64,000 bases of DNA from an uncultured Collinsella sp. (GCA_900538305.1 UPXY01000010.1:1-64000); one strand, 5' to 3'; shown: positions 44,451 through 53,111, numbered from the stretch's first letter. A program made the numbers and translations. The notes: a model not told the origin generated them from the letters alone.

Positions 44451-45641
44451 ATGACAACTGCAACAACGCCCCTCGTAGACCTCTTTCGCGTGCGATTCGG
44501 CGAACCGCAGGGCGACCTGCTCTCCGTAACCGTGCCCGCCCGCTCCGAGATCGCCGGCAACCACACGGACCACGAGGGCGGTGATGTCATCGGCGGCGCG
44601 CTCGATGCGAACGTCCAAGCGATCTGCGCCGCGAACGGCACGAGCACCGTGCGCGTGGAGAGTGTGGGATACGGCGGCTTCGAGATCGACCTCGCCGACC
44701 TTGCTGTGCTAGAAGCGGAGCGCGAAACCACGGCCTCGCTCGCCCGCGGCATGGCCTCGGAGCTCGTCGCGACCGGACGTACGCCCCAAGGCTTCGATCT
44801 CATCATGCAAAGCTCCATCCCCGCAGGCAGCGGCCTCTCTTCCTCTGCCGCCGTCGAGCTCGCCTTCGGCCGCGCCATGGAAGCGCTCTGGGAAGGCGAC
44901 GCCATCGACCCCGTAACGCTCGCCAAGATGGCCCAGCGCACGGAGAACAACTACTTCGGCAAGCCCTGCGGCCTGCTCGATCAGCTGGCGGAAGCGCTCG
45001 GCGGCCTCGCGCACATGAGCTTCGCCGACCCCGAGACCCCCGCGACCGAGAAGCTCGCCCTCGACTTCGAGGAGCACGGTTACGCGCTCGTGCTCGTGAA
45101 CGTGGGTAGCGACCATAGCGCCCTCACCGGCGAGTACGCCGCCGTACCCGGCGAGATGAAGGCCGTTGCGGCGGCCTTCGGCAAAGAGCGCCTCTGCGAG
45201 GTCGACCCGGCCGCATTCGACGCGCGTGTCAACGAACTCCGCCGCGAGCTGGGCGACCGCCCGGTCCTCCGCGCGCTGCACTACTGGTACGAAAACGAGC
45301 TCGTTGCCAAACGCTGGGCGGCACTTCAGGCGGGTGACATCGAGGAATTCCTCGCGCTCACCCGCGCCTCGGGTTCGAGCTCCGCGATGTATCTGCAGAA
45401 CGTCTCCGTGGGCGGCGCGCCCGAGCAGCCGGCGATGGTAGCGCTCGGTCTGGCGCAGCGCCTTCTTGAGAATGACGGCGCCGTCCGTATCCACGGCGGA
45501 GGCTTCGGCGGCTCCATCCAGGCCTTCGTGCCCCTCGATCGCGTCGACGCCTTCTGCACCGGCATGGACGGCTGGTTCGGCCAGGGCGCGTCCCGCCATT
45601 ACCGCATCGTGAGCGAAGGAGCTGGTTACCAATGGCTGTAG
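44451..45641 (+). CDS. galK: Galactokinase
   Basis: Phosphorylates galactose at C1 with ATP, the first committed step of the Leloir pathway. The 396-residue GHMP kinase has the sugar-binding signature as ARSEIAGNHTDHEGG (near 27-40), the ATP loop IPAGSGLSSSAA near 122-133, and C-terminal GGGFGGSIQAFVP. The start follows AAAGGAA. It lies 62 bases after galM and overlaps galT by 10 bases. Confidence 0.94.
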   Translation: MTTATTPLVDLFRVRFGEPQGDLLSVTVPARSEIAGNHTDHEGGDVIGGALDANVQAICAANGTSTVRVESVGYGGFEIDLADLAVLEAERETTASLARGMASELVATGRTPQGFDLIMQSSIPAGSGLSSSAAVELAFGRAMEALWEGDAIDPVTLAKMAQRTENNYFGKPCGLLDQLAEALGGLAHMSFADPETPATEKLALDFEEHGYALVLVNVGSDHSALTGEYAAVPGEMKAVAAAFGKERLCEVDPAAFDARVNELRRELGDRPVLRALHYWYENELVAKRWAALQAGDIEEFLALTRASGSSSAMYLQNVSVGGAPEQPAMVALGLAQRLLENDGAVRIHGGGFGGSIQAFVPLDRVDAFCTGMDGWFGQGASRHYRIVSEGAGYQWL

Positions 45642-47281
45642 AGACTACCTCGCTTGCCGCGGCGGACGCCGCAACCCTCCAACAGGATATCGAGGCGCTC
45701 GTTCGCTATGCAATCGGACGCGGCATGCTTGCACCCGAAGACGGCATGTGGGCATATAACGCCGTTCTGGAAAGCGTGGGTGCAACAGGACCTGCGCCGA
45801 GCGGCGCGTCCGATCTGCTCTCATGGGCATACCTCGTCTCCCCTACCCGCAACCTGGCCGCACAGGATGGGCCTACGAGCTTCTTCGTTTCGAACGACGA
45901 GTTCGACCTCGAGGGAACCATCGAACGCATCGCGGCGGCGGGCATCGCGAACGGCTGCGAAGAGGATACGCCCTCGGGCGCGGATCGCATCGCTACCCGC
46001 GTTATGGGACTCATCATGCCGCGCCCCTCCGAGGTCGAGCACGCATTTGCCGAACAGTACGAACTCGACGGCGCCGAAGCCGCAACCGACTGGTTCTACC
46101 AGCTTTGCTGTGACGCCCGTTACGTGCGCACCGCCGCCATCGCGAAGAACATCGGCTGGACGACGCCCACGCCCTGGGGCGAGCTCGAGATCACCATCAA
46201 CCTCTCCAAGCCGGAGAAGGATCCGAAGGCCATCGCCGCCGCCGGAGCCGCGCCCGCAGGCGAGGCCTACCCCGCCTGCCAGCTCTGCATGGAAAACGAG
46301 GGATACGGCGGCCGCGGTGCGGGCGCACCCCATGGCGCCCATCCGGCGCGGCAGAACCTGCGCATCGTGCCCATTACACTCGGCGGAGAGCACTGGGGCT
46401 TCCAGTACAGCCCGTACGCGTACTTCTCGGAACACTGCATCGCCATGAGCGCCGAGCATCGCCTCATGCACGTCGATCGCGAGAATATGGCGCGTCTCGT
46501 GGACTTCGTCGACCTCTTCCCTCACTACTTCGTGGGTTCGAACGCAGATCTGCCCATCGTGGGCGGCTCGATCCTCTCGCACGACCACTTCCAAGGCGGA
46601 CGCCATACGTTCCCCATGATGAAGGCAGCCGTGGAGGAGACGTTCGAGATCCCCGGCTTCGCAGACGTACGTGCCGAGGTGCTACGCTGGCCGCTTTCCG
46701 TGCTGCGCCTCACCGCGGCCGACCGCGAGACGCTCCTCGATGCCGCAGCGCACGTGCTCGACGTGTGGCGCGGTTGGAGCGACGAGGCGCTCGGGATCGT
46801 CGCTGAAAGCTCAGGCGAGCGACATAACACCATCACGCCCGTGGCATGCCGCGAGGCGGACGGTAGCTACACGCTCTATCTCGCGCTCCGCTGCAATATC
46901 GCTACCGACGAGCACCCCTTGGGCGTGTTCCACCCACATGCCGAATGGCACCACATCAAGAAGGAGAACATCGGCCTCATCGAGGTCATGGGTCTTGCGA
47001 TCCTGCCGCCGCGCTTGGTGGAAGAGCTCGGCGCCGTGCGGGAGCACCTGCTGGCTGGCGACGACTTGGCCGCACTCGAGGCAGATCCGCTTACCGCCTC
47101 GCACGCAGCATGGGCTGCCGATCTGGCAGCGGCGCACCCCGAGCTGTCGGCAGAAAATGCCAAGGGAATCATCCGCGCGGGTGTGAGCGAGGTCTTCGGC
47201 CACGTGCTCGAAGATGCCGGCGTCTACAAGTGGGACGACGCTGGACGCGCCGGACTGCAGCGCTTCCTCGCCGCGCTGTAG
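45632..47281 (+). CDS. galT: Galactose-1-phosphate uridylyltransferase, class 2
   Basis: Exchanges UMP between UDP-glucose and galactose-1-phosphate. The 549-residue length is that of the class 2 (Gram-positive type) enzymes, longer than the roughly 350-residue E. coli type. The active-site His motif is LSHDHFQGGRHTFPM near residue 316. The start overlaps galK, with AAGGAG 10 bases upstream. No galE is present in the window, so UDP-galactose 4-epimerase must be encoded elsewhere. A terminator follows 57 bases after the stop. Confidence 0.95.
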   Translation: MAVETTSLAAADAATLQQDIEALVRYAIGRGMLAPEDGMWAYNAVLESVGATGPAPSGASDLLSWAYLVSPTRNLAAQDGPTSFFVSNDEFDLEGTIERIAAAGIANGCEEDTPSGADRIATRVMGLIMPRPSEVEHAFAEQYELDGAEAATDWFYQLCCDARYVRTAAIAKNIGWTTPTPWGELEITINLSKPEKDPKAIAAAGAAPAGEAYPACQLCMENEGYGGRGAGAPHGAHPARQNLRIVPITLGGEHWGFQYSPYAYFSEHCIAMSAEHRLMHVDRENMARLVDFVDLFPHYFVGSNADLPIVGGSILSHDHFQGGRHTFPMMKAAVEETFEIPGFADVRAEVLRWPLSVLRLTAADRETLLDAAAHVLDVWRGWSDEALGIVAESSGERHNTITPVACREADGSYTLYLALRCNIATDEHPLGVFHPHAEWHHIKKENIGLIEVMGLAILPPRLVEELGAVREHLLAGDDLAALEADPLTASHAAWAADLAAAHPELSAENAKGIIRAGVSEVFGHVLEDAGVYKWDDAGRAGLQRFLAAL

Positions 47282-47338
47282 GAGCAGGCCGACTCCACGA
47301 GGGACGCGTCGTCGCATACCGAAAGCCGGACAGAATAA

Positions 47339-47374
47339 GGCGTGCGTTCTTGCGATATAAGAAGAACGCACGCC
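47339..47374 (+). terminator. Rho-independent terminator of galM-galK-galT
   Basis: GGCGTGCGTTCTT (47339-47351) and AAGAACGCACGCC (47362-47374) form a 13-bp stem, followed by ATTTCTTG. Confidence 0.85.
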
Positions 47375-47421
47375 ATTTCTTGCCCGGATTTCCTCGAAGG
47401 TGGAAATCTTGCGGTGCAGGG

Positions 47422-47450
47422 TTGCGCGAAGCACCGTTTCCACGTAATAT
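47422..47450 (+). promoter_or_regulatory. Promoter of the tRNA-Thr gene
   Basis: TTGCGC (47422-47427) and TAATAT (47445-47450) are spaced by 17 bases. They end 34 bases before the tRNA gene. Confidence 0.55.
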
Positions 47451-47484
47451 TATCGGTCGCGGGTCATCGTGCCCGTACCTGATC

Positions 47485-47560
47485 GCCAGCATAGCTCAGT
47501 TGGTAGAGCACCGCTCTCGTAAAGCGGGGGTCATCGGTTCGAGTCCGATTGCTGGCTCCA
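47485..47560 (+). tRNA. tRNA-Thr (anticodon CGT)
   Basis: A 76-base cloverleaf. The acceptor stem is GCCAGCA / TGCTGGC with discriminator T and encoded CCA. The D arm contains AGCTCAGTTGGTAGAGC. The anticodon stem CCGCT/AGCGG holds the loop CTCGTAA, giving anticodon CGT for ACG threonine codons. The T arm is ATCGG TTCGAGT CCGAT. A terminator follows within 10 bases. Confidence 0.97.
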
Positions 47561-47568
47561 GTGATATG

Positions 47569-47597
47569 AAAACGCCCTCGGCATCGAGGGCGTTTTT
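47569..47597 (+). terminator. Terminator of the tRNA-Thr gene
   Basis: AAAACGCCCTCG (47569-47580) and CGAGGGCGTTTT (47585-47596) form the stem and the T-run ends it. Confidence 0.9.
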
Positions 47598-47653
47598 GGT
47601 ATCGGGGTTCGCTTTCGCTGCCTGGCTCCCGCCGCTGCCCCGAAGCACGAATC

Positions 47654-47721
47654 AAAAGCGTCGCATAACTCGATGGTCAACCTCAAATTCGAAGGCGACC
47701 CCTGAGTTATGCGACGCTTTT
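47654..47721. repeat. Inverted repeat with 18-bp perfect arms, likely bidirectional terminator
   Basis: AAAAGCGTCGCATAACTC (47654-47671) and its exact complement (47704-47721) enclose a 32-base loop. T-runs occur at both ends. It lies between the tRNA gene and the convergent gene at 47793. The long arms with an unstructured loop are like the other locus-specific inverted repeats of this window. Confidence 0.8.
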
Positions 47722-47792
47722 TTGAACCGCAGAAGCCCCATGCTAACGTTGAGCAGCAGCCTCACATCTGGCTCCAGCGTATCACGTACCCT

Positions 47793-48884
47793 TTAGGCGT
47801 ACACGCCGTAGAGCTCGATGTCTGCATCGGCGAAGAGCGTGTTCGCGAACTCTGTCCACGTCTGACTCATGCCGGACGCCTCGGTCGCGTACTCCTGGTA
47901 CGCCACGTAGTAGGCGATGATTGCCTCCTCGTACGAGGCGGAATCCGCTGTGAAATCCATGCCCTCGAGCGCCAGGTAATACGGGCCGTCGGTCGAAGCC
48001 CAGGTACCCGCCTCGGCATCCCACTCATCGCCCGCGAGCTCGATGATGTACTGCGCGTACTCTGCCGAGCGCGTGCTTGTATCGCCATCGGCAGGCTGCT
48101 CGGGTTGCTCGGGAACGGTGGCGGTGACAGCAGGGACGACCTGGTTGTAGAGCTTTTCGATCTTGGCGTTGTCGCGCGAGATCTGCTGCGCCTGCTCCTC
48201 GGTCACACCGTTTTGCGCGGCGAGCGTCGCGTAGTCCGACGTGCCATAGGTATTCTCGGCATACGCAGCGACCTCGTCGTCCGTGACCTCGATGCCGCGG
48301 GCATCGGCCTCGTTTAGCAGGATCTCCGTGCGCACATAGGCGATGAGCGTCTCCGCGGAAGGCGTGTTGTAGGTACCGTCCTCGTTCTGGACGGTCTCGA
48401 GGCTGTACTGGCTCTCGATCGCCTCGCGTGCGGAGATGTCGTGCTCGGAGCCGTTGTAGCTATACGAGGCGACAAGCGAGTCGAGCTGGTCTTCCGTGAG
48501 CACAGCGGTGCCAGCGCTCTGCCCAGCCGCGCCGAAGCCGCCTTTGCCGATGAAGTAGCCGCCGATTCCGGCAACGAGAATCGCGATGACGAACATCGCG
48601 ATAAGATACGGCCGCTTGCCGAAGGACGCGCCTTCGTCCCCCTCGTCTTCAGCATCCTCATCCTGGGGATTGACGTTGCGGACACCCGTCTCGTCCTGTT
48701 CGGCCTCATCGTCCTCGGCGACAGGCTCGTCGGCGGTATCCGCGTCTTCCGAATCCTCCCGCTCGATGACCTCGACCTCGCTTTCGGGCAGATCGTCGGG
48801 CACATCGGAGCGCTCGATCACCTCGATGCCATCGATGTACTCGTGGTCGCCTTCGAGCTCGTCTTTATTCACGATCAATCCCAT
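47793..48884 (-). CDS. Membrane-anchored SurA/PrsA-N-like chaperone domain protein
   Basis: A 363-residue protein. A very acidic cytoplasmic N-terminus (about 1-90) precedes one transmembrane segment at about 94-114 (YLIAMFVIAILVAGIGGYFI). The outer part resembles the SurA/trigger-like N-terminal chaperone domain (LNEADARGIEVTDDEVAAYAE, with helical hairpins near 185-245). No parvulin catalytic domain is visible, so it may be a holdase or have another role. It is the last gene of a four-gene leftward unit; the HEAT-repeat gene lies 48 bases upstream. Confidence 0.65.
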   Translation of the reverse strand: MGLIVNKDELEGDHEYIDGIEVIERSDVPDDLPESEVEVIEREDSEDADTADEPVAEDDEAEQDETGVRNVNPQDEDAEDEGDEGASFGKRPYLIAMFVIAILVAGIGGYFIGKGGFGAAGQSAGTAVLTEDQLDSLVASYSYNGSEHDISAREAIESQYSLETVQNEDGTYNTPSAETLIAYVRTEILLNEADARGIEVTDDEVAAYAENTYGTSDYATLAAQNGVTEEQAQQISRDNAKIEKLYNQVVPAVTATVPEQPEQPADGDTSTRSAEYAQYIIELAGDEWDAEAGTWASTDGPYYLALEGMDFTADSASYEEAIIAYYVAYQEYATEASGMSQTWTEFANTLFADADIELYGVYA

Positions 48885-48932
48885 GGTTCCCTATCCCTTC
48901 ATTCGAGCGGATACGCGGCAGCGCGAGCGCGT

Positions 48933-49631
48933 CTACTCCTCCTCGTCGTCGATATCATCGTCCTTCGGGGCGACACGCGCGCGCTTCTTGGGAGCCTCGA
49001 ACTTGAAGCGCTTGGCAAGCATGTCGTAGATCTCGCGCGAGCGTGCTTTAAGGTAGCTACCCTTGCCGTTTTCGGCATCGAACTGAAGACGACCGGCAAG
49101 CTCCTCGGCAACGTCGCCAGCGATCTTTCCCTGAGCGAACTCATGCAGGTAGCCAAGCATATCGCGATACTCGAGGTCACCGTGGTAGCACTGGATGGCC
49201 TCGTCGATGATCGGCCACACCTTCTTGGAGCGACCGCGTTCCGTCGCGCCCCAGGCGCAGAGCAGATGGAAGGCAGAAAGGCGGAGCGTGGCGGATAGCT
49301 CGTCGAACAGCGCCGTCTCTGCACCCTCGAACGCAGCGCCAATCTCCTTGGCGTGATCGGGGACGAGTTCCGCGAGCGCATCGAGCACCTCCCAGCGCGT
49401 CTGCGCCTCGGGGCGGTAGAGAGCATCGATGAGCTCGGCGACATGGGCGTCGAGGATCTTCGGTTCGCGGCGCGCCAGGAGCGCCAGCACACGGGCGGCG
49501 AACTGCCGGGTACGCCGGCTCGAGCTGCTCAGATCCTCAATGAGGGCGTCGAGCGCCGCGCCATCCCGCTCGATCTGCTCGAGCTTCTCTGCCTCTTGCG
49601 GGTCAAGTTCCTGTTCCGTGGTCTCTGCCAT
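48933..49631 (-). CDS. HEAT-repeat-like helical protein
   Basis: A 232-residue soluble protein, all helical. Residues about 25-150 form HEAT/ARM-like pairs (RTRQFAARVLALLARREP, VAELIDALYRPEAQTRWEVLDAL). The C-terminus is basic, then strongly acidic (KKRARVAPKDDDIDDEEE). The specific function is unknown; such scaffolds bind proteins or nucleic acids. Only 6 bases separate it from the upstream gene at 49638, so the two are co-translated. Confidence 0.7.
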   Translation of the reverse strand: MAETTEQELDPQEAEKLEQIERDGAALDALIEDLSSSSRRTRQFAARVLALLARREPKILDAHVAELIDALYRPEAQTRWEVLDALAELVPDHAKEIGAAFEGAETALFDELSATLRLSAFHLLCAWGATERGRSKKVWPIIDEAIQCYHGDLEYRDMLGYLHEFAQGKIAGDVAEELAGRLQFDAENGKGSYLKARSREIYDMLAKRFKFEAPKKRARVAPKDDDIDDEEE

Positions 49632-49637
49632 AGATGT

Positions 49638-50105
49638 TTACCTCTTCTTGCGTTTTCCAGTAGCCGAATGGCGCGTGCGGGAATCTGCCTTGTCCTGCGC
49701 GCCGGACGCCTTGCTCGAAACGGAAATGAGATCCGGAGCGGCCTCTCCCGTGCGCGTCCTGCGGCGGCGGGCTTCACCCGTGCCCCGGGCAGCGGTGTCG
49801 CGGTGCGCCTTGTTCACATTGAAGAACCGGTCGACAAGTTTCCACGGGCCGCTCGATTCGCCATAGCCCATCTTAAGGCCCGTGATCCAACCCGGCAACA
49901 AGCCGAGGGGTATCGCATAGAGCATGACCGGCCATGCAACGAGCCCAACCGCGATCACGCAGCCCGCGATCGCGGCGAGGTTGTACAGCCAGTACTCCCG
50001 AGCCGTCACGGCGCGCTTGCCTGCCCAGTTCCCCAGTAGAAAACCGATGTAGACGCTGAAGAGCAACAGCAGGACGAAGCAGATAATGAACGCCGGGCTG
50101 TCCAT
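49638..50105 (-). CDS. Small membrane protein with basic cytoplasmic tail, unknown function
   Basis: Function not recognised. The 155-residue protein has two or three hydrophobic segments (about 5-27, 42-60, 62-75). A highly basic tail from about 100 follows (GEARRRRTRTGE, GKRKKR at the end). It begins 6 bases after the metal-tail dehydrogenase gene stops and ends 6 bases before the HEAT gene starts. It is therefore firmly in the same operon. The ATG at 50105 follows GGAG. Confidence 0.6.
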   Translation of the reverse strand: MDSPAFIICFVLLLLFSVYIGFLLGNWAGKRAVTAREYWLYNLAAIAGCVIAVGLVAWPVMLYAIPLGLLPGWITGLKMGYGESSGPWKLVDRFFNVNKAHRDTAARGTGEARRRRTRTGEAAPDLISVSSKASGAQDKADSRTRHSATGKRKKR

Positions 50106-50111
50106 GCGCGC

Positions 50112-51236
50112 TTACTCCTCGTGGTTGCCGTGGCAGCAACCATGCTCACGGTGGCCATGGCCCTCGCCGTGGCAGCACTCGTGATCGCCGTCGTGGTGAT
50201 GACCCTCGCCGTGGCAGCACTCATGGTCCTCGCCGTGCTCATGATGGCCGCAACCGCAGCCTTCACCATGCTCGTGGTCGTGATCGTGGCCGCAGCCGCA
50301 CTCGTCGCCCTGCTCCTGGGTGTAGAGCGACCAGTCGAGGCCAGCCGCCGCAGCATCTGCTTCCTCGGCATAGAGCAGGGTGATGGCCTGTGTGCCCAGC
50401 TCCGCGCCGCCGATGGCATCGAGCATGTCATAGAGGCCGTAGGCGGTGTCCGCGCCGGGGAGCGCGATCTCGTAGTCCTCGGCCTCCTGAAGCGCCAGGC
50501 CGATATCCTTGATGAAATGCTTCACCATGAAGCCAGGCTTCCAGTCGCCCTCGAGCGCCTTGGGAGCGAGCTGCTCCATGGCGCCAGACTTGCCCGTGCC
50601 CGTAAGGATCATGTCGCGCGTGAGCTCGAGGTCGAGCCCGGCCTGCTGCGCATACGAGAGGGCGTCGGCCATGCCGACCATCGACGCTGCGAGCGAGACC
50701 TGGTTGGCGAGCTTCGCCGCCTGACCCTTGCCCGCGCCGCCGAAGCAGAAAATGCGCGAAGTGAAGGTGGAGAGCAGCTCGCGCACGGGCTCGATATCGT
50801 GCTCGGTCGCGCCGACGATCGCGGTGAGCGTGCCGGCGATGGCGCCCGCCTGACCGCCCGTCACGGGGCAATCGAACGCGGTGCGCTCGCTCACGGCGGC
50901 AGCACCGGCAATATCGCGCGCGAGCGAGGGAGAGCTCGTGGTGAGGTCGATGAGGATGGCACCGGGCTTCGAAGCGGTAAGCAGGCCGTCGCCCGCAAGG
51001 TAGAGCTCTTCGACGTCCTCGGGATAACCGACCATCGTGAAGATGACATCCGCACCCGCGGCGGCCTCGGCGGGCGTCGCGGCGAGCGTGGCGCCGCGCT
51101 CCACGAGCGGACTGGCCTTGGCCTGCGTGCGGTTATAGACCGTGAGCGGGTAGCCCGCATCGAGGATGTGGCCGGCGATGGGCGCGCCCATGATGCCGGT
51201 GCCAATAAAGGCGACCTTCTGCTTCTTATCTGTCAT
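50112..51236 (-). CDS. Beta-hydroxyacid dehydrogenase with a C-terminal His/Cys-rich metal-binding tail
   Basis: A 374-residue protein. Residues 1-300 are a complete 3-hydroxyisobutyrate/2-hydroxy-3-oxopropionate dehydrogenase: the Rossmann signature AFIGTGIMGAPIAGHIL, the substrate motif DCPVTGGQAGA, and the catalytic Lys in GGAGKGQAAKLANQ. Residues 312-374 are a tail with 19 His and 10 Cys in 63 residues, in repeats such as HECCHGEGH. Such tails bind Ni, Zn or Cu in unrelated proteins (HypB, SlyD). They are not a normal part of this enzyme family. The ATG follows AAGGAG. It heads a tight operon with the membrane and HEAT proteins. Confidence 0.88.
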   Translation of the reverse strand: MTDKKQKVAFIGTGIMGAPIAGHILDAGYPLTVYNRTQAKASPLVERGATLAATPAEAAAGADVIFTMVGYPEDVEELYLAGDGLLTASKPGAILIDLTTSSPSLARDIAGAAAVSERTAFDCPVTGGQAGAIAGTLTAIVGATEHDIEPVRELLSTFTSRIFCFGGAGKGQAAKLANQVSLAASMVGMADALSYAQQAGLDLELTRDMILTGTGKSGAMEQLAPKALEGDWKPGFMVKHFIKDIGLALQEAEDYEIALPGADTAYGLYDMLDAIGGAELGTQAITLLYAEEADAAAAGLDWSLYTQEQGDECGCGHDHDHEHGEGCGCGHHEHGEDHECCHGEGHHHDGDHECCHGEGHGHREHGCCHGNHEE

Positions 51237-51316
51237 GATGCAACTCCTTGCTCGTATGTAGAATCACCCCAGGGGCTTTACCATGGCTCAGGGCAATCCG
51301 CCCCACATGAGCCAAA

Positions 51317-52267
51317 CTAGCTGCGAACTTTCTGAGCGATGCGATCGGTGAGCGTCATCTTCTCCGCACGGTTCTTGCCCCAGAAGATGACGGCGACCAT
51401 GCCCGGCCCCACGTGGGCACCGATCGTCGGGCCCACCGCGCCGCGGATGATCGTGAGGTCGGCGCAACCGTCCTCCTTGCGAATCGCAGATTCAAGCCAG
51501 TCCGCATCCTTCTCGGCGTCGGAGGAAACGATGGTCATCGGCATGGAGGGATCGAGGACATAATTCTCCTTGAACGCCTTCACCAGGCCCTTGAGCGCCT
51601 TCTTGCGGCCACGGCTCACGCCGGTAAGCGTGAGCGAACCCGCCAAGTCGAAGGAGAGGCTCGCCTTGATGTCGAGCTTGCTCGAGATCTGCGCGGCTGC
51701 CGGCGGGATGCGGCCGCCTGCGGCAAGGGAATCGAGGCTCTCGAGCGTGAAGTATCCGTGTACGTACGTTTTCGCCTCGTCTGCCCACTTCGCGAGCTGC
51801 GCAGCCGTGAGGCCGGCTGCACGCTGGCGCACGGCCTCGAGCGCCAGCAGCTCGCCGCAGGAGCACGGCAGCGCATTGTCCACCACGTAAAGCTCGAAAT
51901 CCGGATACTTCTCGCGCACCTCGTCGGCTGCGATGCACGCATGCTCGTAGCTCGAGGAGAGCGCAGAGGTGAACGCGAGATACACCGTGGGCGTACCCTC
52001 TTCGGCACACTCAGTGAAGTACTCGAGGTAGCGGCCGACGGAGATCGCCGCCGTCGACGCCTTCACGCCGGAACGGATCTGATCGTAGAACCATTTCGGG
52101 GTCATGGACGTCCAGATATCGTCCGCTCGCTCTTCGCCGTCCAAGATGAAGGGAAAGCCGAGGATGTCGATATCGAGCGTCGCCGCGATCTCGGGCGTGA
52201 AATCGCAGCAGGTATCGACCGCGATACGGCAGCGGTGCGCATACCCCTCTGTTGCAGCGGTGGTCAT
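51317..52267 (-). CDS. degV: DegV family fatty-acid-binding protein
   Basis: A 316-residue DegV protein. Gram-positive members (FakB) bind fatty acids and present them to the kinase FakA for incorporation into phospholipids. Visible features are AVDTCCDFTPEIA near 18-30, the loop VYLAFTSALSSSYEHA, and GGRIPPAAAQISSKLDIK near 197-215. The position of FakA is not in this window. The ATG at 52267 has AAAGG 11 bases upstream. The terminator of hpf lies only some 20 bases before it, so the gene may rely on read-through or a promoter inside hpf. Confidence 0.87.
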   Translation of the reverse strand: MTTAATEGYAHRCRIAVDTCCDFTPEIAATLDIDILGFPFILDGEERADDIWTSMTPKWFYDQIRSGVKASTAAISVGRYLEYFTECAEEGTPTVYLAFTSALSSSYEHACIAADEVREKYPDFELYVVDNALPCSCGELLALEAVRQRAAGLTAAQLAKWADEAKTYVHGYFTLESLDSLAAGGRIPPAAAQISSKLDIKASLSFDLAGSLTLTGVSRGRKKALKGLVKAFKENYVLDPSMPMTIVSSDAEKDADWLESAIRKEDGCADLTIIRGAVGPTIGAHVGPGMVAVIFWGKNRAEKMTLTDRIAQKVRS

Positions 52268-52285
52268 CAGCCAATTGCCTTTCTC

Positions 52286-52316
52286 AAAAAAGCGGCCACC
52301 CACATGGATGGCCGCT
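52286..52316 (-). terminator. Terminator of hpf
   Basis: AGCGGCCA (52291-52298) and TGGCCGCT (52309-52316) form the stem. The minus-strand reading ends TTTTTT. It sits directly in front of the degV ribosome binding region. Confidence 0.8.
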
Positions 52317-52344
52317 CGCCTACATGCACGCAGTAGACCGTATT

Positions 52345-52929
52345 TTACTCGTCAAGCGACTCTATTTTGGGCTTGATGATGCCATATCCACCATTCTTAC
52401 GGTGATAAACCACATTGATGAGGCCGGTCGTGGCGTTTTCAAACACATAGAAGTCGTGTCCCAGAAGATCCGTCTGCACGAGCGCCTGCTCTTCGGTCAT
52501 CGGCGTGATCTCGATAACCTTCTCGCGAACAAGCTGGTTGTCCTCTTCCTCCGGGATGAGGAGGTCGGCCAGGTCCTCGACGCGCGGCGCCGGCGCGACC
52601 TCGGCGGCAGAGGGACCCTGCTGGCGGTTATCGACGACTTTCGTCTTGAATTTACGAAGCTGGCGCGTCACCTTGTCCGCCGCGATATCGATCGCGGCAT
52701 ACATGTCTGCACCGTGCTCCGCCACGCGGATGACCGAACCTCTCGCGCGAACCGTGACCTCGACGATCGCGGGCTCGGCGATGGAGGGGTTCTTCTCGTA
52801 GCGGAGCACGACGTCGCACGTCATGGGCTCGATGTCGAACACCTTGAGCGCTTCGCCGATCTTCTCTTCAACATGCGAGCGCAGGGCATCGGTTACCGTG
52901 GTCTTTCGGCCGGAAACCTTGATATCCAT
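52345..52929 (-). CDS. hpf: Ribosome hibernation promoting factor, long form
   Basis: Binds 30S subunits in starved cells and drives 100S dimer formation. The 194-residue protein has the N-terminal S30AE domain (MDIKVSGRKTTVTDALRSHV, then a basic helix KVTRQLRKFKTKV). After a linker it has the C-terminal dimerisation domain (DLLGHDFYVFENATTGLINV), which defines the long type. The ATG at 52929 follows GGAG at spacing 6. It is followed by a terminator. Confidence 0.95.
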   Translation of the reverse strand: MDIKVSGRKTTVTDALRSHVEEKIGEALKVFDIEPMTCDVVLRYEKNPSIAEPAIVEVTVRARGSVIRVAEHGADMYAAIDIAADKVTRQLRKFKTKVVDNRQQGPSAAEVAPAPRVEDLADLLIPEEEDNQLVREKVIEITPMTEEQALVQTDLLGHDFYVFENATTGLINVVYHRKNGGYGIIKPKIESLDE

Positions 52930-53111
52930 AAGCACTCCTATCTAGCCGGGAACAGTACGTACCGTGTTTGTACCCAAACTCAGGAGATGCATGACGCACG
53001 CGCACAAGAGAACGCGCTCGCGCCGTTTGTCGAAATGAGACCACCGTCGGCCGAAAGCACGGAGCGATGCGCTAAAGACAGGTGGATCCAAGCCGAGCGA
53101 TTCGCAGTGTC

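Noticed and set aside
50121..51320. Plus-strand frame encoding a very hydrophobic N-terminus opposite the His/Cys tail
   Set aside because: The hydrophobic Ala/Val/Met run is simply the complement of His/Gly/Cys codons. There is no ribosome binding site and the minus-strand dehydrogenase is certain.
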